From Chamaea fasciata (taxonomy: Eukaryota; Chordata; Aves; Passeriformes; Sylviidae), in contig JARCOQ010000011.1 of assembly GCA_029207755.1 (NCBI GenBank), positions 26,663,712 to 26,727,711 on the forward strand: a stretch of DNA of 64,000 nt, read 5' to 3'. Below, piece by piece: positions 56,401 through 64,000 of the stretch. The position numbers and the translations under genes are program-made. The stretch's first letter is position 1; each line of letters opens with the position of its first letter. The notes under the pieces were generated by a model. It ran no database searches. It saw only the letters and a list, made by a program, of their open reading frames with translations, and was not told where the DNA came from.

Positions 56401-57751
56401 CAGGTAGGCTTGGATAACGGCCGAGGAGTTGAGGTGAGTCAGGGAGGAGAAGGAGGAGGAGGGAGGGTCCCCTCAAGTTCCAGCGCTGCCACGTCACCTT
56501 GTCTGCTCTTTACCCAGGCAGACCCTGCGACGCCGGCGTTGGCCTCTGAGCGCAGCTGAAGCGCGGGGCCGAGGACACAGGCAAGCTTAGGAGACGGTGA
56601 GTAGCAGAATTGTCGGGTTTTGGGTGATGGGCTGCTAAGATCACGCATTCATGTTTGGTTTTCTTTGTTGTAGCTGACTAAGAGACAACAGCCCGGCGAC
56701 AGCAGGAATTTTCCTGAGGCAGAGGCGGCCTTCTTTGGACCTGGCAGGGATTTGCCTCCCTGGATGCCTGAGAGATAAGTGGAGGGCTGTGGCTCACAGA
56801 GGGGATGAAAGCAGGATGCCAGGGCAGGGATCACCGGGAGGGGTTTTTTAAGTCAGATTTGGAGTTGGGGGCACCAAGATGTGACCCCTTAGGCTACATG
56901 AAGGGAAAGTCTCATTTTTCATGTCAGTGCTGAGGTGTGCAGGGCAGAGCAGTCCTGGTGTGTGTTGTGTCACTTGTCTGTTGTGCACTCTGTCTGTTTG
57001 GTGTCTTGTCTTTTCCTTTAGTCCTTTCAGGGGCCTGTCCAAACCCCTGGCATCAGTCTTAGCATTTCTGATCTCTGTGCTCCTCAGCCAGGTGCCTTTG
57101 TCTCAGCTGCTCGGACACTCATCAGAATCCATCTCTCTTCACAAGCATCCGGTCCGATGCCTTTTCAGGTCTTGTTCTGAGCTGTACTGACAGCCGTGCA
57201 CCGCCCTGATCCATTCCGGCGGGTTAGGTCTTGTGAGAATGCAAAGACAGGTCAAGGATTCTGACCGTAGGATTCTCGGGCATCCATCTCTGCGTCTCTT
57301 GGGATAAGTCATCCCGATGGCATCTTGTTCCTGCAGGGTTCTCTGAGCCTGGCCAGCTCACCTTCCGTCTCACCTCGGTCATCTCATTCCGAGTTCTCTG
57401 GACCCTCAGGGTCATTCTTCTTGCCCAGAGTTTTCTGTCCCTGTTGCGTCCCCTCGTTTGTCCTGTGCTGTGTCACGGGTGTTGGTGTGTGTTTGGCCCG
57501 GAGCTGCTCTGCCTTGCTGCTCAGTCTGGGTGTAGGGGTACGAGGGTAATAGTCCTGGGGGCTTGAAATTTGTGATGTGGGGTGTGGTTAGACTGTAGAG
57601 GGTATTCCTAGATTGCCACAAGATGTCTGGAGCTGTCAAGGTATCCTGCAGCACTCTGACTGTTGTCCTGACTCTGTTTCAGATGCAGAGAGATGAAATC
57701 CGTGGCAGAGCCCCCCATCCTGGGTGAGAGGGCTCCCCTGAGAAGATCGAT
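53488..57751 (+). repeat. Higher-order repeat a-b-c, second copy, truncated in c
   Basis: Subunits at 53,488 (a), 54,981 (b) and 56,674 (c', ending in the flank junction). It matches the previous block almost base for base up to the array boundary. Confidence 0.9.
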
Positions 57752-58924
57752 CGCTATTCAAGGTGAGAGTCACACATTTCACATTTATTGGCACTCCAGT
57801 GCAGGCCACCTGCGTTTACAGCTTCAAACAGGTGAGTCCCTTGGTAACCCCCCTGGGCAGCAGCTGGAGCCTGCTCCGGGCTGGGCTGCGGGAGCAAACA
57901 CTTGTGGCTGACACAGCTCCACACTGAGGGTACTTGGGAAAACACCTGCCTTGTCCTGGAATTTTTTTTTTTGAGCTTTTGACAAGGTTTTAATCATCAC
58001 CTTGGTAAAAATAAATGGTAAGGACTGAAAACATGAGAGGCTGGCAGGTTATACGCACGAAAGACAACTTTTTTTTTCTTAAATATTTGTGCAGCCTATA
58101 TCTTAATTTTGAGACTCTTTTTTGGTCAACTTTATTGTAAAAACCCCTTATTTTCAAGTTAGCTGCTTCAATAATGAATTTGTTTTACAAATAGCCGCTA
58201 ATGTCCGAAGGTTAAAGCACTAACACCAACATCCCACCTCTTTTATTTTTGCAGCAAAATTTTATCTTTACTAAACTTGAAACTTGATGTTTTTGCAGGT
58301 AGTAAGTTAAAGAAGGTGTTTATCTGCCCATCACTGATAGTCAGGGTCATGAAGAAATTGCTCTAGTGTTCTAAAATAAATGCAGATTTTTAGGCCTCTC
58401 CCATTCTCTCTGACTAGCAACATGTGAATTGATTTTTGATCTCCTTTCTGTTGGTGTCTGTGGGTTTTAAGCGGCATGGAGAAGGTGTCTGTGGACATGG
58501 CACCCAGGGAATGGTGCTGGGAAGGGCAGGATGGAAAGGAGCTGCTCAGGAATCCAGAGCAGCAGTGGAGTGGGAGCTGGTGCTGCTGCCTCAGTCACAC
58601 CCTCCTGGACAGTCTGTGCAGTGATAATATTCCTACTTTCCTTCCTGAACCTGGGGTTGGAGGAGAACACGAGTCTTGGCATTGATGGAAAGGGGAACTC
58701 GAGGGAAAAACTGCTGTTTGTGTCCTTAGAGAGCAGTGGGAAGAGCCTGGGAGAAATCCTGGCTGGCTGAGGGATCCTTGTGTCCCCTCGGGAATAAATC
58801 CCTGCGTCTCCTCAGCCCTACTGGTTTGCAGTAGCGTTTGTACACCTTTCGCTGCAGCTGTGGTTCTTAATAACTGGAAGTCCAGGGATTCTGGGCGATT
58901 CCCATAAGTTCTCCTATTTTGTAG
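57752..58924. other. Array-flanking sequence, copy B
   Basis: Matches 23,873-25,046 with few differences. The exon-like segment that crosses the array boundary keeps an open frame here (MKSVAEPPILGERAPLRR, continuing to 'caag|gtgaga'), whereas copy A has lost one G and is frameshifted. Confidence 0.45.
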
Positions 58925-59344
58925 GAGCTGCACGGTGAGGTCAGCATTCTGAGGGAGGCCCTGGCACAGCTGCCAAGGGCAAGGAACGTGGAGCATCCCG
59001 GGGCTTCTCCCGCCCGAGTTTCTCCCGGAGCGTGCTGCGTGTCGTGCCGGATGTTTAACCCGGGTTTGGGGTGTTCTCCTGCAGTCCCAGCTCTGACTGC
59101 TGCCCCCGAGCCCCGGCCTTGCTCTGTCCCAGCACTGAACCTGGCAGGTGGGTGTGCTTTTCCAGCCCTTGAATCCCACGGGCAATCCCAGATTCCCGGA
59201 GCTCCCCGAGGCACAGCCTGGCCTCCCTCCCTGGGAGCTGCACCTCAGTCTGCCTGGACCAAGGCCATCCTGTTTGAGACTTTATTCCTGTTGCTTTTCC
59301 TCTTGCAGGTAGTTGGCGAAAAGGAGAGAGCCAGTAGGAAGTGA
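58925..59344 (+). CDS. Small open frame, copy B of the one at 25,047-25,466
   Basis: Same acceptor, length and protein as copy A. The three base differences (Ser TCA/TCG, Leu CTA/CTG, Ser TCG/TCT) leave every residue unchanged, while the ~50 bp just upstream differ by several bases including an indel. It is either a conserved coding exon or chance in a short sample. It has no recognised domain, only a short amphipathic start and a hydrophobic stretch near the C-terminus. Confidence 0.4.
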   Translation, partial: ELHGEVSILREALAQLPRARNVEHPGASPARVSPGACCVSCRMFNPGLGCSPAVPALTAAPEPRPCSVPALNLAGGCAFPALESHGQSQIPGAPRGTAWPPSLGAAPQSAWTKAILFETLFLLLFLLQVVGEKERASRK

Positions 59345-61330
59345 AGCCACTGGAAGGCCTTATCCCAGTCCAAGGTTGGATGGGAGTAACTGGACCTGTT
59401 GAATTCCCACTTCCCTTTAAATCAGTGCAGAGGAAGCAGATTTTAAATCATCATTCCATGAACTTTCACCAACTTCATGACTCTTGCAAAAGTTTTCAAT
59501 GTTAGAAATTCCTGAGCTTGTTTTCCAGGCAGGCTTGGATTTGGATGTTATTCCTTCCTTTTAATTGAAGGAATAACTCTGATTTTCTCTCTGATTTTAG
59601 TAAGGGAATATTTATTTATTCCAATTTTCCATCCTAATTGGAATTTTTGTACCTTGTAGAGCACATTTCTAAGGAAATTTACCCAATTAATGTTGGTAAA
59701 TCAGCAATTGTCCAGCACCATCTCCACAAAATTCTGTGAATTCCCAAAAAAACTTTGAAGTATTTATTTGCCACGATTTGTCTCTTTGTAAAGTTCAATT
59801 TACTGCATTTTTAATTACATAAATGCCATTAAAACCTGAATCCAGGCCTAGCTGCTGTTCCTTGGACACAAGGGGCTGGTTCTTTCCTACCTTGGCACAT
59901 TTGGATATTCGTCCAAAATGAGCTTCCCACTACAATAGAATTTGTTTCCAAGCAGAAGTGGGAATTGTCTAGAAAACCTTCTGTTCTGGGGGGCACTGGG
60001 TTTGTTTCCCTTATTGCTGCATAATTGAGGAAAGCCATGGCGCTTTTTTAGGCAGTGGCAGGAGGTGAGAGCTGCGTTTATTTAATTTTGTATTTTATTT
60101 TTTGTTATTTTTGTATTTTTGTGCTCTTTTGTTGTGGTTTTTCATGTTGCGTTTTGTGGTTTTTCAAAGACTTTTTCTTCAGTTTTTTAATTTTTATTTT
60201 TTTTCTTTAGCTATTTATTTACCTGTTAAAACTACTTTTCGTTTTTTTATTTTAATTTTTTGTTTAAATTTTTTTTCCACTTTTTTGTTACTTTGAAATT
60301 TTTTTCTTTTGGTATTTTAATTTTATTTATTATTTTCTATAGTTTTGGTTTATTTTTTCATGTTTTCTTTGTTCCTTTTTTTTTTTTCCCCATACTCTTT
60401 CTTCCCCCGGGCGCCTGGGGGTTTGGCTGTTGGCAAGAAAGATGAGAAATGACCTCGGTGCCCGCTGGACGTCGGGATGTCATAGAGAGCGCAGTTGGCA
60501 AAAGCTCTGTATTTTCTGCTCCATAAAACTCCTGAAGGGAGAAAGCTGTGACCACCGTGGTGCCGTTTTTTCCTTCCCAGCCCCGACCAGGTCTCCTCCT
60601 ACCCGTGCACAGTGTTACCAGCAGCAGCCTGCTGTCCAGGCTGTCGAGGCGTATTTCAGAGGGAGCAATAGAAACAAAGTAGACGTTTTATTTTGAACTC
60701 TCCGACCCTGCTTGTTTATTAGCAAAGAAATCCAAAACAAAGCGAACAAAAAAAGAAAACCCCCAAAATAAAATCCCCCGCAACCCACCAAAAAAACCCC
60801 ATACAGATAGAGAAAATATGCCCATATTATCTAAATAAAGATTAAAACTTTACCCCTTAGAAAACCAGGCTCATTTAATTCAAATTAATTGTGTTTCTGA
60901 TGTGTTAGGTTCATGAATTCATCTAGTGTAAAATATCGTTTAAAATATAAACAAACAAATTAAAAAAATAATGAAAAAGAAAAATAACAAAAAGTATAGG
61001 ATATGAAAAATAATACCAATAAAAAATACACAATATATTATTACTTACTACACGTTTTATAAATATATTTAATATACATAATATAAACATCTATAATGTA
61101 CATAATCATATTTAAATGAAATGTATTATTATTTATAACATTACATAATAAATAAATTATTTTATATATAACTTTCTATATTTAATATCTATAATAAATA
61201 TAATAGTATAATAAACATAATACATGATGTATAATGTACATAATATAAAAGATGAATTGTAATGATGAATGTAAATATCAGAATCACAAAGATAAAAAAT
61301 ATTGAAATAGAGCCTGAACGAAAGGCTTTT
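59345..61330. other. Copy B of AT-rich flank: 3' sequence, T-rich and A/T-rich blocks
   Basis: Corresponds to 25,467-27,430 with scattered substitutions and small indels. The T-rich block is about 60,040-60,390 and the A/T-rich block about 60,725-61,310. No gene seen. Confidence 0.6.
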
Positions 61331-61469
61331 TTGTTTCGGTCTGGTTGCTGGCGGGGCTCTCGCAGGTGTGCTCGGGGGTCTTTTGGGCCATTTATTCCGG
61401 AGGCTGTTCGCCAGGGCATTCCTGGGCACGTTCGTTTATGGCTCCGCTCCGCGCCGCCGCGCGGCAGTG

Positions 61470-61631
61470 CTGCCACCACGTGGGCAAACAGCGGTAGTGC
61501 AGCTGTCCCCCGTGCCCGTCCGTCATGATCTGTGAGGCAATGCTGCCACCCTGTGGGCAAAGAGCGGTAGTGCAGCTGTCCCCCCCCCGCCCGTCCCGCC
61601 TGATCTGTGTGGCAATGCTGCCACCCTGTGG
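61470..61631 (-). promoter_or_regulatory. Three tandem CTCF-like motifs (copy B)
   Basis: Motifs lie at 61,470-61,483 (CTGCCACCACGTGG, the most divergent), 61,543-61,556 and 61,618-61,631 (both CTGCCACCCTGTGG), spaced 73 and 75 bp. Copy A has only two. All have the same orientation, which matters for CTCF-dependent looping if they are bound. Confidence 0.5.
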
Positions 61632-61827
61632 CCAAAGAGCGGTAGTGCAGCTGTCCCCCCCGCCCGTCCCCGAGGCACGTGGCAGCCCCGCACTGTGAGC
61701 TCGGGGGCGGCGCTGCCGCCCGCCCGCCCGCAGCTCGGGGCCGAAAGGGAGGGAAAAAGGCAAGGAGCCCGGGCGCGTGGCAGCCGGCTGCCTGCGCGCG
61801 CCACCCGGACCCCGGAGCCGTCCGGGG

Positions 61828-63320
61828 CGCGATTTTCCGCGGCGTTTGCGGGTGTGCGGACACGGGATGGGGGCGCAGCGGCGCCGCGGGCTGCAGTCCA
61901 TTCAGTCAGGCGCTTGTGGGAGGAGCCGAGGGGGCGTTTTAGTGGGTTCCACTACCAAGATGGCGGCGAGACGCGAGGCGCCCGACCTTCCAAAAAGGGC
62001 GGCCAAAAGGGCGGGAAAAATAAGGACCCTATAGGCGTTTAGCCAGACGCCTGCACAAAAACCCCGACTACGGCGCCGCCCGGGCGCAATTTTCCGCGGC
62101 GTTTCCAGGTGTGCGGACACCGGTCGTGTGCTCAGCCGCGCCGCGCTTGCGTTCGGATTCGCGGATTTAGTCAGGCGTCTGTGTAAACACCTGGCGGAGG
62201 CCTATGCCGAGCCGCAAAGAACATGGCGGCCGGGACGGAAGTGGCCTCAGCCGCAACAAAGATGGCGGCAGGGGAAAAGCGGAAGTCACGCGACGCCCCT
62301 CACAAAATGGCGCCCAGGCGCGAGGCGCCCGACCCTTCCAAAAAGGGCGGCCAAAAGGGCGCGAAAAATTAAGGACCCTATAGGCGTTTAGGCAGATGCC
62401 TGCACGAAACCCCGACTACGGCGCCGCCCGGGCGCAATTTTCCGCGGCGTCTCCAGGTGTGGGGACACGGGCCGTGTGCTCAGCCGCGCCGCGCTTGCTT
62501 TTAAATTCGGGGATTTAGTCAGGCGTCTGTGTAAACACCTGCCGGGGGCCTATGCCGAGCCGCCAAGAACATGGCGGCCGGGACGGAAGTGGCCTCAGCC
62601 GCAGCCAAGATGGCGGCGAGCAAAAGCGGAAGTCACGCGACGCCCCTCACAAAATGGCGCCCAGGCGCGAGGCGCCCGACCTTCCAAAAAGGGCGGCCAA
62701 AAGGGCGGGAAAAATTAAGGACCCTATAGGCGTTTAGCCAGATGCCTGCACGAAACCCCGACTACGGCGCCCCCGGGCGCAATTTTCCGCGACGTCTCCA
62801 GGTGTGGGGGACACGGGCCGTGTGCTCAGCCGCGCCCGCGCTTGCTTTTAAATTCGTGGATTTAGTCAGGCGTCTGTGTAAACACCTGCCGGGGGCCTAT
62901 GCCGAGCCGCCAAGAACATGGCGGCCGGGACGGAAGTGGCCTCAGCCGCAGCCAAGATGGCGGCGAGCAAAAGCGGAAGTCACGCGACGCCCCTCACAAA
63001 ATGGCGCCCAGGCGCGAGGCGCCCGACCTTCCCAAAAAGGGCGGCCAAAATGGCGCGAAAAAAATAAGGACCCTATAGGCGTTTAGCCAGATGCCTGCAA
63101 CGAAATCCCGACTACGGCGCCGCCCGGGCGCAATTTTCCGCGGCGTCTCCAGGTGTGGGGACACGGGGCCGTGTGCCTCAGCCGCGCCGCGCTTGCGTTC
63201 GGATTCGCGGATTTAGTCAGGCGTCTGTGTAAACACCTGCCGGGGGCCTTAGAGGTGCCGCAAAAAAGATGCCGGCGGGACCGGAAGTGGCCTCAGACGC
63301 AACCATGATGGCGGCAAGGA
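61828..63320 (+). repeat. ~348-bp tandem repeat with YY1 and ETS motifs (copy B, about 4 units)
   Basis: The 'acatggcggccgggacggaagtgg' landmark (given by its start only) recurs at 62,221, 62,569 and 62,916, periods 348 and 347 bp, against once in copy A. YY1-type AAGATGGCGGC occurs at 61,957, 62,259, 62,607 and 62,954, and ATGATGGCGGC at 63,305. ETS-type GGAAGT sites sit 10-15 bp after them. Repeat expansion, not the flanks, accounts for most of the extra ~0.8 kb in copy B. Confidence 0.8.
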
Positions 63321-63494
63321 AGGGCGGAAGGCTCCGTGGGGCTCGGTCGCGGCCGAAAATCGCCGAGTGCAGCTCACACCCCTGCAATGGCAAAAGCTGT
63401 TTTATTTAAAACTCAGCCGAGAATTTTCCTCTTATTTCCAGGTCACAGGATATACTGAGGCTGAGAGGGATCCTAAAATCTGACTCTCAAGCGG

Positions 63495-63570
63495 ACGGAC
63501 CGTTTGAGAATCGAACTCAGCACCTTGGCATTACCCGGACTCTGCTCCAAGCAGCTGAACCAGTCTCTGC
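63495..63570 (-). mobile_element. tRNA-Ile-like sequence, copy B
   Basis: Duplicate of the minus-strand tRNA-Ile-like sequence at 28,836-28,911, with the A-box-like and B-box-like parts intact and the acceptor stem unpaired. Confidence 0.5.
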
Positions 63571-63573
63571 ATT

Positions 63574-63905
63574 ATGCGGATGGACCTCCATAGGATGGCA
63601 ACGCTTGGCCCCACTAAGGTAAGTGCAGTGCCGCCTTCTCTGCCAAAGCTGCTTCACACACCAGCCCCTGGAATGGCTCGAGGGCAGAAGTGGCTGGCAG
63701 CTCACGACAGCACAAAGCTCTTCCAGTGACGCTGATTTCCTGTCCTTTCCAGGATTTACCCAACAGCTGCCGTAAAAGTACTCACACAAAGTCTCTTTCC
63801 GGGCGGAAAGGAGCAGGACAAGTCCTGAGGCTTCCCTTCTTCCACGGCCAAAGCTCTGCAGAGAGGCAGGGCCGGTCCCACCCGCACAGGGGGCGTTTCC
63901 TGCAG
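63574..63905 (+). pseudogene. Copy B of the 28.9-29.2 kb exon pair, frame broken
   Basis: Exon-like segments 63,574-63,618 and 63,753-63,905 keep the splice sites of copy A. Codon 2 is changed, one Arg becomes Gln, and an added G near 63,890 shifts the frame. Either copy could be noncoding. If copy A is coding, this one is a decayed paralogue. Confidence 0.35.
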
Positions 63906-64000
63906 GTGAGTGTTGCCGGGCCAAAATGATGGCAGCTGCTGAGGCCGGGGCTGCTTTTTCTGGCCGGAGGCCTCGGTGCCCCCCCCGTGCCGCCTGCAGT

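Larger units (their letters stand above)
42243..57751 (+). repeat. Macrosatellite array B, order a-b-a-b-a-b-c-a-b-c'
   Basis: Ten subunits begin at 42,243, 43,736, 45,423, 46,916, 48,610, 50,103, 51,796, 53,488, 54,981 and 56,674. Type a is always 1,493 bp, and type b or c is 1,687-1,694 bp. Both array ends match array A, so the two arrays differ by internal gain or loss of whole subunits (about 8 kb). Splice-like signals recur in every unit on the plus strand. Confidence 0.95.

Overview
The window looks like vertebrate, almost certainly avian, nuclear DNA. A CR1 LINE 3' end lies near 3.0-3.2 kb. The GC-rich half has the short-unit 'gggacccc' and 'cccagt' minisatellites, C/G homopolymers and very short introns I associate with bird microchromosomes. 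A tRNA-Ile-like sequence recurs twice, which would fit a passerine tRNA-derived SINE, but I hold that loosely. There are no bacterial-style genes, and most long open frames are minisatellite or CpG-island read-through.

Layout. (1) 1-14.7 kb is AT-rich and mostly single-copy. It holds a CR1 fragment, an LTR-like block, two GT-rich simple repeats, and a set of plus-strand exons (6.4, 9.25, 10.99, 11.82 and 12.33 kb) from a coiled-coil protein gene I cannot name. One of these is a terminal-type exon with its own AATAAA. A minus-strand exon-like segment is at 14.5 kb. (2) At 14.7-14.8 kb composition changes abruptly and a large tandem segmental duplication begins. Copy A runs from 14,788 to about 29.34 kb. 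Copy B runs from 40,070 to beyond the window end. Each copy consists of a CpG island with GC boxes and CCAAT motifs, an AT-rich spacer, a macrosatellite array, a flank with a small conserved open frame, a T-rich then A/T-rich block, a CpG island with tandem CTCF-like, YY1 and ETS motifs, and a tRNA-Ile-like sequence beside exon-like segments. (3) Between the copies are a small candidate membrane-protein gene (30.77-31.32 kb) and three rounds of [32-bp minisatellite + GC-rich module] (31.4-40.07 kb).

The macrosatellite is the most striking structure. It is built from subunits of 1,493 bp (a) and 1,687-1,694 bp (b and its relative c), arranged a-b-a-b-c' in copy A and a-b-a-b-a-b-c-a-b-c' in copy B. 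An a-b-c higher-order block of 4,878 bp was recently duplicated in copy B. Every subunit carries the same series of plus-strand splice acceptors and donors, but joined exons do not keep a common frame. The array may therefore be exon material of a repetitive noncoding transcript started at the upstream CpG island. The downstream YY1/ETS/CTCF-like tandem array differs in copy number between A and B. That combination recalls chromatin-organising macrosatellites such as mammalian DXZ4. The comparison is an inference, and no RNA or binding data are available here.

Limits: exons were found by eye from splice signals and reading frames. No homology search was possible, so no gene symbol is given. 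The copy-number differences could partly be assembly artefacts.
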